The notes: generated by a model not told the origin, from the sequence alone. A stretch of DNA of 64,000 bases from Pseudoips prasinana (GCA_951640165.1 OX621237.1:992001-1056000); one strand, 5' to 3'; shown: positions 43,307 through 53,383, counted from the first letter of the stretch. Program-made: numbers and translations.

Positions 43307-43856
43307 TACTGTAGCCATTCCCTGCTATTAGTCCAGAAGGTGTTACTGTAACGAGTTAAACCTAACTGAGCCTAGATTTAGTTTTTAATTACCAGAATTT
43401 AGTTTTATGACTGTACCTAAGTGTTATTTTATATGGCACGGACCTTGCCATTATTATGAGAGCAAATTAAACTGAATGGACTAGGTATGTGAAGTGGTGG
43501 AAAGAAATAAAACATGTAAATTTTAAGCAGACTTCAAACGTAAAAGTAGGTACTTCTACTCGGCATATTATTTCAGCACTAATTGTTTTGGGAAAATACA
43601 GTCGTTTTACTTAATATTTTGGTTTAGTTATGATGAAAGGTAAATATATTTTTATTACATACATTAAATGATATTATATTGATACAATATATAATATAAA
43701 TAGTGGAGGGAATTTAAGGATTGCAATGTACCTGCGAAATTAAACAAACAAAAGAAAACCAATTCATGAATTGCGAAAAATATTTTAAGCCATTTATATA
43801 AAATGCAATAACTAATCGACATTTTTGTATTTTAGTGTGACATTTGCAAAATTTAT
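43307..43856. other. Gene-free stretch
   Basis: AT-rich; nothing recognised. Confidence 0.35.
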
Positions 43857-43995
43857 GAACAGACGCCAGCACATCCAGCTTCCCCAATCTGTCAAATTTC
43901 TTTTATAGATTTTCAACTATACCACAAAAGCATAAGGTTCACTTTCAATTTGGGGAAGTTTGACTGATTGGGGTAGCTTGAAGTCGCCAGTACAT
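43857..43995. mobile_element. MITE family L, hairpin element
   Basis: The left arm 'CGCCAGCACATCCAGCTTCC' and 'CCAATCTGTCAAATTTC' is complemented by the right arm 'GACTGATTGGGGTAGCTTGA' and 'AGTCGCCAGTAC', giving a whole-element inverted repeat of about 135 bp. A second full copy is at 54388 and a single arm at 30283. No coding capacity. Confidence 0.7.
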
Positions 43996-44355
43996 TAATC
44001 TACCCTAATTTCTTCTGTACTTACACATTATTAATTTTCTGAAGCTCTTTAAGTTAGTTTTGTTCACTTACACTACACTACTTTATGTTACACTTTGTAT
44101 AATGAATTATAATAGATTTACTATGCACAGAACAATATGGGGTTGTAGAGCCGGTTAAGCAACGATTAAGTTCTAGGTATTCATAAAAGCAATGAGATAA
44201 TTTAATGAAATTACTAAATAAATGTCTCTTATTTATTTTAACTAAGTTTACACGAATCCACAGTATTTACTAATAAATTGCCACAAAGGACGAAATAATA
44301 TCAATTTTGGGTATTTCGTATAAAGTACTGAAAAATTATAAATATTAAAATTAAT

Positions 44356-44500
44356 GACAATGTATGCCAGGTCAGAAGCCCTAAACCACCGACTATGTAT
44401 GAAGCATATAATGACAGTAAACGAGCAAAAAGAGGTGTGCAAAGATGGTGACAAATGGAAATCCGTTGTCTGCCTGCCTCTCTGGGATACAAGCGTGAGT
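44356..44500 (+). mobile_element. LINE 3' end, family G, copy 5
   Basis: The plus strand encodes LNHRLCMKHIMTVNEQKEVC and KDGDKWKSVVCLPL near the ORF end, then 'AAGCGTGAGTCTA'. This is the sense-orientation counterpart of the copies at 9187, 22828, 29935 and 31225 and preserves the longest uninterrupted C-terminal reading. Confidence 0.7.
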
Positions 44501-44887
44501 CTATTTCTATCATATAAAAGTTTATTATACTTAACTACTACAGATACTACTAAAGATACAAATATAAAATCAATATATAATAATATTATTATGTTTGCAG
44601 TGAGAGTTAATTTCTTCGAAACAAGTCTCAATGAAATAAAGTTCTGCTGAATATAAAAAAGTGAGACTAAGTAAATATTATGACGCTTCAAGTAATAGCG
44701 TTATAACCTAGTCCAAGCGTTCTGCCTGCCCGTCGCTGGTAATCCATTCTGACGGAGGTTTTGCAGCGCGTTGACTGGATACCAATTTGAATAATGCAGC
44801 CTCAGGAATGAAGCTTTAATACATGTATAAGTAAGATGATCCTTTGCAAGCTAATATCCAGAGAATATTGACGTGGATCTAACTTAC
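44501..44887. other. Gene-free stretch
   Basis: AT-rich; nothing recognised. Confidence 0.3.
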
Positions 44888-45126
44888 TTACTTCTCCTAT
44901 GGGCAGTGGTTAGTCTATTGTAAGAGTTGTTCAAACCGCCCAATAGGCCTTTGACAAGGCTAAACGACTGTTGTGTGCGTAATGACTGCAACTGGGATCA
45001 ACGGCTTAACGTTCTCTCCGAAGCACGGAGACGCTCAGAAATTAAACTACTGGCGGTCACCCATCTATGAACTGACCGCGAGCCTAGTTGCTTAACCTCG
45101 CCAAACACTAACAGACCGGTGAAAAA
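44888..45126 (-). mobile_element. 5S-rRNA-like SINE, family C, copy 3
   Basis: Antisense copy: body from 'CCTATGGGCAGTGGTTAG' to the 5S-like head ('CACCCATCTATGAACTGACC', 'GCGAGCCTAGTTGCTTAACC'). Nearly full length. Confidence 0.75.
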
Positions 45127-45186
45127 GTTTTATTAATCCAATAATAGATGACTTCCAAGAAATATTTATAACGACTGGAACGATGC

Positions 45187-45330
45187 TCTACAGGTTAATT
45201 ACCCTGACTGCTAAGCCGGAGGTTGTGGGTTCAATCCCCACCCAGGATAAATCTTTGTGTGATGAACACAATTATTTGTCCTGCGTCTAGGTGCCATTTA
45301 TCTATAAATATGTAGTTATTTAAAAATTTA
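45187..45330 (+). mobile_element. tRNA-headed SINE, B-like subfamily
   Basis: The head 'TTACCCTGACTGCTAAGCCG' and the B box GGTTCAATCCCC are followed by 'GGATAAATCTTTGTGTGATG' and 'ATTTGTCCTGCGTCTAGGTG'. It differs from family B in the head and resembles the antisense piece inside the inverted repeat at 58948-59059. Confidence 0.65.
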
Positions 45331-45886
45331 GCTGGAAGAAAACTCATCAATGAGCTCGCCTTTGCTAATGAATTTTGAAACTATAGGTATACATGTTTTG
45401 AACGGTATCTTTTCTGTATGCAATAAATAATAAAAATACACTTCACTTTCAACATCCTTACTTACGCTGATGAGTTTGCCAGAGAAGACGGTAAACTAGA
45501 AATATGTTTTCTTACACATATTTTCTTTTTGGGATTGACCAGGAACAAATCCAGATTTCTTATCTAAATTATAAAGTTTATTTTATAACAGAAGCAACCT
45601 CAAGTGCCATTCAATAAACCATGCACAAATTACAAAACAACTTATCTCAACTTCCACCATAACCGAAACGGCGAGCAATTTGCAGCAGTCGCCGAAAATG
45701 AATTCCTTTCTCCACACACTTCAAAATGGCACTCAAGCAAATGAAAATGTAATGATCCTTCAAACGAGTCGCAACTTGTTGCTAGAACTGTTATGAAGAC
45801 ATGATCAAACAAACTGAGGCATTTTAAGCTGGCACATAGCACATTTTGATTGCAGACCAGCATCAAGTAAGTTGATAGATCGTTGG
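45331..45886. other. Gene-free stretch
   Basis: At 45405-45440 a 'TGTATGCAATAAATAATAAA' string looks like a retroelement 3' end. No gene. Confidence 0.35.
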
Positions 45887-45951
45887 TCTAGCGGTAGCGT
45901 GTTCAATCGCAAATAATGAGGTCCTGGGTTCAAATTCCAGGATGGACCTAA
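45887..45951 (+). repeat. tRNA-like sequence (SINE head)
   Basis: A-box-like TTGGTCTAGCGGTAGCG and B-box-like GGTTCAAATTCC are at tRNA spacing, with a good T stem (CCTGG..CCAGG). The 5' seven bases do not pair with ATGGACC, so no acceptor stem forms. An A-rich run follows. A SINE head or tRNA pseudogene is preferred. Confidence 0.45.
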
Positions 45952-46002
45952 AAAAATATTTTAGTAATTTCTGTAAAGAAATGTAAATGGAAATGTTTGA
46001 TT

Positions 46003-46200
46003 ATCACGCTGGAGGTCGTGGGTTCGATTCCCACCCAGGACAGATATTTTTGTGCATGCACTCTGTCTGTTAAGTGATGAAGTCTGTTTGTCCTGAGTCT
46101 GGCAGTAATTTATTTATATAAGTATCTATTTACAAAAGAAAAGTAGTATATGTAGTATGTATATCAGTTATCTGGTTTCTATACCTATTACAAGAGCTGC
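46003..46200 (+). mobile_element. SINE family B, copy 4
   Basis: It begins inside the head ('ACGCTGGAGGTCGTGGGTTC') and continues to 'AGTTATCTGGTTTCTATACC'. A short internal duplication ('CTGTCTGTTAAGTGATGAAG' then 'TCTGTTTGTCCTGAG') sets it apart from other copies. Confidence 0.8.
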
Positions 46201-46210
46201 TTAGTTGAGG

Positions 46211-46248
46211 AAACATACTTATATATTTCTAAATATATAAGTATGTTT
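46211..46248. repeat. Perfect palindrome, 18-bp arms, 2-nt loop
   Basis: AAACATACTTATATATTT, CT, and the exact complement. It lies between two SINEs in opposite orientation; the arm sequence TATAAGTATGT is part of the SINE B body, so this is also the junction of two inverted SINEs. Confidence 0.93.
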
Positions 46249-46345
46249 AATTACACAAATATTTGTCCTCGGTGGGGATCGAAACCACAACCTTTGTTTT
46301 AGCAGTCAGAGACTCTCATCACTACACCAACAGCCCATATCAAAT
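46249..46345 (-). mobile_element. tRNA-headed SINE, antisense, truncated
   Basis: Antisense 'ACACAAATATTTGTCCTCGG', 'GGGGATCGAAACCAC' (B box), 'TTTTAGCAGTCAGAGA' and 'CACTACACCAACAGCCC' (A box side). Head plus the start of the body. Confidence 0.65.
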
Positions 46346-47350
46346 TAGTTGGCAAGTCGCTTATACTCAGTATTGCTCGTCAAAATGAATAAACCCAAAA
46401 AAAAAAGAAATGCGTTGTTATTAAAATGAGTTCAGTTCGTGTTGCATAGAATCGGGTGCATAGTTACCTGAACCCTTAAAAATAATTGAAGTACAAATAA
46501 ATCGAGAAAACAAATGGCTCTACAATTCCAAGAGCTAAAACATATAGGATGTAAAGCGTAAGAATTGCAGTAACAAGTCGCTGTATATTTCCAATAAAGC
46601 GCCGTCTCCCCATGCTAACGAGTCGCGTGGAAACGTACCATCTGACACGCTGTTATTCTTGCACATCTAAAGAATACATTCCGAATACAGAAAATTCCGT
46701 CCAACTCCATATTTATATCTCCAACAAAATTATGGCTAAAAAAATAAATAAATTGTGAATTACATACATATAAATTGTGTGCGGTCGAGTCAGTTCGCTC
46801 GTTTCTTTGCAGTACGTGAGTACACAAGTGTTTTTAGAACATATATTACGCCTTGCTGACTTGTTTCTGTTGTGGTTGACTGCGGTGGCACAATTTTGAC
46901 TACTAATTTGTAAATCGATTGAAATGATAATTTAGCCATAGAGCCATATAGCTATAGAGGTGTGTGGTTTCCGGCTCAGAGAGAATAACAGGCCCACTCC
47001 TTATCATCCTCCATATCATCGAGGGTTACGTACTGTTTTGGGAAAAACTTAATTTATTCTAGTTTGGTTATATTTAATACTATACACCGAAATTAGTTTG
47101 TAGTGTGTTTGTATAGCCGTTACAGAGAAAAATAACTTTATTCCCAAAATTGTTGCCTTCGCTTAACCAATGACAGCCCCAAAACCCCAAAATGGTTTAA
47201 AGTCACGGTGAGCTAGCATTTTGGATTGGATGTAGCTTATCCCTGCAATAAATTAAAGAAATGCTTTAAAACTGTGGAACACGGCTAGTTTATATAACCT
47301 CGCAGCGTCGATACTGTCCTATTTTGGAATTATATGATTTATTACATATT
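46346..47350. other. Gene-free stretch
   Basis: AT-rich; no gene or repeat recognised. Confidence 0.35.
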
Positions 47351-47413
47351 ACATTGTTCTTCACGATACCCATGCTACAATAACGTAACATCATAATATT
47401 AATACCTGAAGCA
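47351..47413 (+). repeat. Direct repeat, family M, left copy
   Basis: 'CATTGTTCTTCACGATACCC' followed by 'ATAACGTAACATCATAATA..TACCTGAA'. A similar sequence in the same orientation is at 48866-48924, on the other side of the DNA transposon at 47611-48678. Confidence 0.6.
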
Positions 47414-47471
47414 AAAACTTTGTAACCTTTTTTACGAAAATTGCGCGGACAGCGGAGTATGAAATTTGGAG

Positions 47472-47516
47472 TAGTTAAAGTTCATATGATAAGGATATAT
47501 ATATGAACTTTAACTA
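47472..47516. repeat. Hairpin, 16-bp perfect arms, 13-nt loop
   Basis: TAGTTAAAGTTCATAT pairs with its exact complement at 47501-47516. Confidence 0.9.
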
Positions 47517-47538
47517 TGCCTTTGATATAAAAAATATT

Positions 47539-47566
47539 AGCTTTCTGTACTTCTGTACAGAAAGCT
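47539..47566. repeat. Hairpin, 12-bp perfect arms, 4-nt loop
   Basis: AGCTTTCTGTAC, TTCT, GTACAGAAAGCT. It sits 22 bp from the preceding hairpin and 45 bp from the left end of the DNA transposon. Confidence 0.9.
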
Positions 47567-47610
47567 TTTATTTATTGATATGATATATATATTTTTTTAA
47601 TTTTTATATA

Positions 47611-48678
47611 GGTTCCCTATCCATTAGCATAAAATTTTAAGACCTAATATAACTTAGCATAATGTTGTTTGGCATAATTATATTTTCGCATAATATAATT
47701 ACGCATAACAGCTCATGCATAATTTTTTTAAGCATTATGTCTGTAACCATAATAATGATTAGGCATAATATTTTAAAGCATAAACTTATTAAGCATAAAG
47801 TTCTAAAGCATAACTTTTTTAAGTATAAAGTTATAAAGCATAACTTTTTTAAGCATAATATCCTAAAGCATAAAAGTTAAGCATAAATAACGCATAAAAA
47901 TATTAAAACATATTTTTATAGGTATAACAGTGAAATAATTATTAACACCTAGAATATTAGACACTATACACGTTTATACAATATTATTATGCAAGCGTTG
48001 ATTATGCGAAGCATGCAGCAGGCAGGGTTTCTGTGACGGCTCCGGCGCTGCGGCCCTCCGGCGGCCCCACGCGTGCTAATCGTCGCAGACGGCTTTCGCT
48101 CACCACCGCAGCTTCGGCTTGTTGGCCGGCTTGGCCGGCCAGCCTCAGCCGCGGCGGCTCGCTCGCAGCCGCCTGCTCCTCAGCCCGCGGGCCGCCTCGC
48201 CCCTACACGCCTACGCGATTTTAAATAACACTCTAGGGGTAGGACAAACAAGACTACGTGAAGTCGGTTTTGCAGCAATTCGGTTCTGTGACTAACTTTT
48301 GTTGAAGTTAACTGATTGAAGTTAACTAATGTAAAATGTCATGTATATTTATAATAAATCATTTGCATGAACATTGTTTTTGTTATTTATATTAATTGTA
48401 TGCCTAAATATTATTATGCTAATAGCCATTAGGCCTACTAACGTTATGCTAAAAGTCTTTAGGCCTACTAACGTTATGCTAATAGTCATTAGGCCTACTA
48501 ACGTTATGGGAATCAAATTTATGCTAAAACAAATTAGTCTTTAACATGATTATGCCAACATAAAATGTATGCCTAAAAAAAGTATGCCAAAGTATTATTA
48601 TGCCAAAACAAATTGTGCCAAAATCGTTATGCCGAAGTATATTAGGACAAAAAACATTATGCGAAAAGAAGGGATCCC
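47611..48678. mobile_element. Non-autonomous DNA transposon with GCATAA arrays and GC-rich core
   Basis: The left end is GGTTCCCTATCCATTAGCAT and the right end (complement) is GGGATCCCTTCTTTTCGCAT; the two ends stay similar over about 75 bp. The flanks carry an identical 9-bp TTTTATATA at 47602-47610 and 48679-48687. The left 300 bp hold about 15 GCATAA motifs at roughly 15-25-bp spacing. The right 300 bp hold about 12 in the opposite orientation, including a 30-bp tandem unit (TTAGGCCTACTAACGTTATG..). Between them is a ~210-bp GC-rich core. A 9-bp duplication fits Mutator-like elements, but no transposase is present and the superfamily is inferred. Confidence 0.75.
48011..48225. other. GC-rich core of the DNA transposon
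   Basis: A sharp switch from very AT-rich to strongly GC-rich sequence, rich in GCCGGC, CCGCGG and CGGCGG. Both strands have open frames of about 60 codons: plus 48033-48224 (alanine/serine/arginine-rich), and a minus-strand reading with AEEQAAASEPPRLRLAGQAG. It could be captured host DNA or an element-specific module; nothing identifies a protein family. Confidence 0.55.
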
Positions 48679-48865
48679 TTTTATATAATAGGCATTAGAA
48701 ATATTTTTTTTTATAAAAAAAACAATACACACACTACCATACTTTTGACACACTGACAAACTGGGAAAAGATGACAAACTGAGTGTCAAAATTGAGAACA
48801 GATTAATTTAATTTGTCTTTAATGTTTATAATCCTTGACAATAGAACCTTAATGTATATTGTGAT

Positions 48866-48924
48866 AGGCATTGTTCTTCACAGTACCCATGATTAGATAA
48901 CATAACATTTTCATAATTACTTGA
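48866..48924 (+). repeat. Direct repeat, family M, right copy
   Basis: 'CATTGTTCTTCACAGTACCC' then 'AGATAACATAACATTTTCAT..TACTTGAA', parallel to 47351-47413. Confidence 0.6.
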
Positions 48925-49386
48925 AAAGTGACCTCGCTGTAATGCCCCACCTCAACAGTGCAGCTATGTTCTAACGTCCTCACACGAAATTATGGCCATC
49001 AAACAGATTAGCATTTCACAATTGAGGATGCTAAACGAATCCGCACCGTGTAATAAACCTAATCGCATTACACGTAATCTTATTACATGGGCTCAGAATT
49101 AAACTAGAGTCTCGCGCGTGTAATTGGGCGAAAGTTTTTGAATAGACCCTCCCCTCAACCTTTCTGTAGATTTTAGTGTGAGCACCCTCCAAGGGGAGAC
49201 ATTTTATATCTTTTGTCTAAATTTTAGATGTTATAACTGCGGGTCCAATTATATTTTATACATTTGGTACATCAGGAAGTTTTATTAGCGACCGAAGCTT
49301 TTATTAGAAGCGGGATGTATGTAGAGTACTGAGTGGAGCTGGATCATTTCCACGGAAACTTATTTTCGATGAATCGATAAGTCGAC
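48925..49386. other. Gene-free stretch
   Basis: Mixed composition; no gene or repeat recognised. Confidence 0.35.
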
Positions 49387-49660
49387 GACGGGCGAGTTGG
49401 CGTGATTGGTAGATACTTGCCTTTCAAGCCGCGGATCGTGGGTTTTGTTCTCACCCAGGACAGATATTTGTGTGCATGAACATGTTTGTTTGTCCTGAGT
49501 ATGAGTGTAATTATCTATATAAGTATGTATTTACAGAAGAAAAGTGGTATACATATGTAGTAACTCAGTTATCTAGTTTAAATAGTACAAGCTCTGCTTA
49601 GTTTGGGGTATGATGGCTGTGAGTGAATAATGTAGGGTAGGAGACAATATTATTATTATG
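49387..49660 (+). mobile_element. SINE family B, copy 5
   Basis: Full-length copy from 'GACGGGCGAGTTGGCGTGAT' to 'GTAGGAGACAATATTATTAT'. Its uninterrupted 'GTGTAATTATCTATATAAG' is the reference that proves the Helitron insertion point in copy 6 at 56447/56714. Confidence 0.85.
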
Positions 49661-50469
49661 ATTAAGAGTAAAAATTTTAACGCGCACCAACATAAGACAC
49701 ACTATCTTACATGACAGAGAGAATAAAGATATGACGTAAATAGAAAGAAAAATTGTCCTATATATAATGTAATAAGTGCGCAATTTATGTACTGCACTTA
49801 TGTTCACAAATGAATAAACGAATATGAAGATGAATAATATATTCGGAAGTGACGAAATATGGAGCGAAATATACACAATATATAAAACGATAGAATTAGA
49901 CAATGTGACACACTTCGTGCGAATGAATACAACGTTAATACGATGCCGCGCAACTTTTTGTTCAACTTTTTTATATTTTATTCAATTCAGTTTGTAGAGA
50001 CACGAGAATAAAGTTTGTCCTTATTTTTTGTACACTATTCAATGTCACATAGTGGCAAAAACATCAATAACTGGAGCTCAGGTGCGTCATATGTTGCACT
50101 AAAGTTTATTAAGGCGTGGTTTTGTGTTTACGATACCGACAAACGAGCTCACTAAGCAGTTTCCGTCTTGCCGGTAACAACTTTATTTTTTCACAAGATG
50201 AAAAATTTAAACACTTCATGTACAGTCGTTGCATGAGAATATGGCATGTTTCGACGCTGAATCATTAAAAATTGTTACATTGCATATAATATTATATTGG
50301 AAATGAGCTATTGTAAACTGCACACATATTTATGCAGATGGCACTAAATTATGCAATTGAAATAGCATATGTAATCAAAAAATTTTAAACACCTCTGAAG
50401 TTAAGAGCCTAATTATTAGATTGGGAAGTAGCTTAGTACACGCGCCCCTTTTTCTTACTTGAGTAGGTA
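49661..50469. other. Gene-free stretch
   Basis: AT-rich. The 101-codon minus frame at 49598-49903 is serine/isoleucine-rich low-complexity and overlaps the SINE tail; not called. Confidence 0.35.
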
Positions 50470-51115
50470 AACGCGTGGTCTACTATAGTAGGCCATTTTA
50501 AAAAGGCAATAACTTATTATTTCTTAATTATCTGATGAAAACAATAATTTGGATGGAGAAGGTATTCATTTTACTTGGTTTTTCAACCTCGCATTTTAAA
50601 TTAATTATTAAGAAATTGCAATGATTCAACAATTTAGTAAATATAAAAAAAGTTACAAAAATGGCAATTCTGACTTTACCGTATATTTTTAAAACTTTAA
50701 ACAAAACTTTATTACTATTTTATTTGTAAATCTGTAAAAAATACTTTAATGCGAAAAATTAAACCTTTTAAAATTTGAAACCAATATATACATAATCATA
50801 ACTTAACATATATGTACATATCATAGAATAATAACGTTATAAATCCATAATACACCAACATTTTACATACATGTTACATACCTGAATTTGGTACACCAAT
50901 ACACGTGCGGACTACTTTAGTAGGCCCAGAGTTTTGGCCCCAAATTGCTTGTGAGTACGTACTGGGCTGGGTTGGCTCTTAGGTCCTAAGGTTATGACAA
51001 ATATACCAGACGAGGCTTACCTGGAATCACTAGTCAATAGCGCGCTAAACTAAAAAGTTATCACCTAAAGAGTTACCCTGGTCTAGTATACTAGGCCGCA
51101 CGTGTACTCTAGTGT
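50470..51115. repeat. Possible DNA element defined by a repeated palindromic motif
   Basis: The motif 'CGTG(C)GG.CTACT.TAGTAGGCC' occurs at about 50472-50495, at 50904-50926 and, inverted, at about 51091-51112 (GTCTAGTATACTAGGCCGCA). The core is a 12-bp palindrome (CTACTATAGTAG or CTAGTATACTAG). The right copy is followed by 'CTCTAGTGTTAA', which could include a TTAA target. The boundaries are not proven. Confidence 0.35.
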
Positions 51116-51289
51116 TAATTTATCTTTATTTAGAAACTAATGGTACTCCTAGCTCAATAACCGGGTGATTGTTTTCGGATACTGATACAAACTTATGTGA
51201 TACCGTTGCCGCAAAATGTTTATTTAAATATTAAATGTTATTCTATTTTCATGTTTAATGTATAAATTAGTTATACTTATAAATATATT

Positions 51290-51392
51290 ATAAGTTGTAA
51301 ATGTTAGTAACATTTGCTTGATATGTAACCTATAACTTATATGTTTGATCTAACCGTTTATGTAAGTTGGTTAATAAATAAATAAATAATTA
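51290..51392 (+). mobile_element. LINE 3' UTR and (TAAA)n tail
   Basis: 'GTAACCTATAACTTATATGT', 'TTATGTAAGTTGG' and (AATA)4. Reminiscent of other LINE ends in the window; no coding part remains. Confidence 0.45.
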
Positions 51393-51561
51393 TACTGCAA
51401 ACGGTTAGAGCGGAAGCCGCTCCAAATAGAGTAACAAAAGAGCAAGAAAGAAGAGTATTCAAATAACATTGAAATAGGCAATTAAAAGTGTTTCTGCTGG
51501 TTGGCATGTTATTATATGAAAATACAAAAAAAATACTTGTGTGTACTTATGTACACGCGTT

Positions 51562-51804
51562 AGAAGTTATACTTCTTAATATACAACTTGAACATAGTTA
51601 TCAATTTTCATACCACTTAGAACTAACTTCATGCTGTTATTTTTACGATGCGCGCGCAGTTGCGCGTGCATCGTAAAAATTCAGTGTCATACCACCTAGA
51701 ACTAACTTCATGCTGTTAAATTTTTTGGTGTCGGTGTGCGCGCGCATCGTAAAAATTCACTCTCATCATTTTTCTCCATCGCGCCAAAAGAAGTATAACT
51801 TCAA
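51562..51804. mobile_element. Short element with 15-bp inverted ends
   Basis: AGAAGTTATACTTCTT at 51562-51577 is the complement of AAGAAGTATAACTTC at 51789-51803. Inside, a ~75-bp unit is duplicated in tandem ('CATACCACTTAGAACTAACT' at 51609 and 'CATACCACCTAGAACTAACT' at 51688). Each unit ends in a GC-alternating run followed by 'CATCGTAAAAATTCA'. The first carries a 20-bp-arm hairpin (51639-51680) with a CGCGCG stem. Confidence 0.55.
51639..51680. repeat. Hairpin, 20-bp arms, 2-nt loop, CG-alternating stem
   Basis: ATTTTTACGATGCGCGCGCA, GT, and its complement with one G-T mismatch. The GCGCGCGC run is a candidate Z-forming tract. Confidence 0.92.
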
Positions 51805-51894
51805 AAAATTATACTTCCCAAAAATATATACAGATCAGCGAATGAACCTCATGAGGGAGACATAAATTGGTCTTCATTATTTAGTTATATTTTA

Positions 51895-52085
51895 CATGTA
51901 GCTTAGCGGTTAACGCTGTCGCCTCATCATTTCGTGCCCCGGATTCGATTCCCGCGTAGTTAAACTATTTGGGTGACCCCTAAATAGCTGTTCTGAGTTT
52001 GGATGTAGTTTCTGTCCATCAATGATATGTTTGTAAAGCATCCCGTGAGACAGAGTAACTTACCCTAAAGAGGTGGTTGACTTTA
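51895..52085 (+). mobile_element. tRNA-headed SINE, family I, copy 3
   Basis: Head 'TAGCTTAGCGGTTAACGCTG', 'TCGCCTCATCATTTCGTGCC', B box GGATTCGATTCCC, then 'ACTATTTGGGTGACCCCTAA', 'GTTCTGAGTTTGGATG'. The 3' side 'CATCCCGTGAGACAG' is retained. Confidence 0.78.
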
Positions 52086-52507
52086 AAGAAAAAAATTGGG
52101 ATTATTTCTTGTTCATTTTTGTGAGTAAATAGACGTTCTATAATTATTATTTCAAACTTTTTATAAATATTTTACAAAAGCAAAAGGTATGTTTACGAAC
52201 CCAAGTACGTTCAATTCAAAATATTTATCAGTGCTAACGTTTGAACGATTTTGCAGAAAACCATTTTCGGTCTCAATTGAAACACATTTATCTGTTCCAG
52301 TTCAAAAGCTTCAGATAAAGAAGTCAGCATATTTAAATAGCCGTTAAATCTCTCATACTTAAAATAAAGTTTTTTGAGGCAATATTTCAGAATAGTAGAT
52401 AGAAAACGATAAATAAGCAATATAATACGAGTAGTCCATATAAAAAATTGAAAATACCTCGTTATTTTCTCTATACTCTTTGTAACATAAATGTACCGCC
52501 TCACTTC
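52086..52507. other. Gene-free stretch
   Basis: AT-rich. The 97-codon minus frame at 52211-52504 has no family signature (aromatic/leucine-rich, single-copy here); not called. Confidence 0.35.
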
Positions 52508-52737
52508 AACTTAAGTAAGCCAGCTAAGTATCGAAATTATTACTATCATAAATTAAATGTTATTTCCAAATGTTTTCATGCAAGTCGCACATCATAAATC
52601 TATAGGATTTATGATGTGCGACTAAATGTACCTAGGAATAATTACGTATCCTTAACTATATTTTTACAAATATGTTCTGACTATTTACAAGCGCTTTTTA
52701 AAGTTAACGCGAATAAAACTTATTTTTATTCTGTTAT
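52508..52737 (+). mobile_element. Dispersed element, family F, 5'-truncated, with internal palindrome
   Basis: Family F blocks 'AGCCAGCTAAGTATC', 'AAATGTTTTCATG', 'TTCTGACTATTTACAAGCGC' and 'AAGTTAACGCGAATAAA'. A perfect 18-bp-arm hairpin lies at 52583-52623, where the other copies have none. Confidence 0.65.
52583..52623. repeat. Perfect hairpin, 18-bp arms, 5-nt loop
   Basis: AGTCGCACATCATAAATC, TATAG, and the exact complement. Absent from paralogous family F copies at 13341 and 33511. Confidence 0.95.
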
Positions 52738-52898
52738 TTTACGTAAGTAATAATAAATAATTAATTATTTGGAATGGAATTATCAGCTTGGCAACGACTA
52801 AGCGACCACTATATAATTGGATCGACTTTTAATGTATTTACTCCAAAACGTGGGCTGTGGACTTAGCCCATTCGGGTTTTTAAATGTTATATAATTTA

Positions 52899-53202
52899 TC
52901 TATACAAATAAATAAAATTAGAGTGTCTGTTTGTAATATTGAAATAACCGGTTTTTACTACATAAATATGAATATATATACGGTACATACACCAAAATAT
53001 TTTTTTTTTACCTTTTTTGTCTGTCTGTTTGTTCCGGCTAATCTCTGAAACGGCTGGACCGATTTTGACGGGACTTTTATTGGCAGGTAGCTGATGTAAT
53101 AAGGAGTAACTTAGGCTACTTTTATTTTAGAAAAAGACATTTATTTTACTAAAAAACAAAAAAAACTAATTAACACGCGGACGACGTCGCGGGCACAGCT
53201 AG
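52899..53202 (+). mobile_element. Non-autonomous Helitron, 304 bp
   Basis: It begins TCTATACAAATAAATAAAAT after an A and ends 'GTCGCGGGCACAGCTAG' before a T. Internal 'CTGAAACGGCTGGACCGATT' and 'TTTGACGGGACTTTTATTGG' are typical of this Lepidopteran Helitron group. No coding capacity. Confidence 0.85.
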
Positions 53203-53383
53203 TATTTTATAAAGGGAATGAGCAATTGTAGTTATTGACTGCATGACACTATTTAAATATAATGTTTTTTTTTTCAAAAATTTATAAGTGTTGAAAAAAT
53301 ACTTCTTTATGAGGAATCTACAAGAATCCCATACTCAATCTCATACTAACAATCAATATTTCTTTCTCTCTAAAGTGGGCTGT

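Noticed and set aside
44248..44691. 147-codon minus frame
   Set aside because: It overlaps the sense strand of a LINE family G 3' end and is low-complexity, aromatic-rich. A shadow frame.
45887..45951. Possible tRNA gene
   Set aside because: Good A and B boxes and T stem but no acceptor-stem pairing, and followed by an A-rich run. More likely a SINE head or tRNA pseudogene.
47620..47905. Regularly spaced GCATAA resembling a CRISPR-like array
   Set aside because: The repeats are only 6 bp, the spacers are AT-rich and variable in length, and inverted copies lie on the other side of a transposon. These are subterminal transposon motifs in a eukaryotic genome.
49598..49903. 101-codon minus frame
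   Set aside because: Overlaps the tail of SINE B and is low-complexity (serine, isoleucine, phenylalanine).
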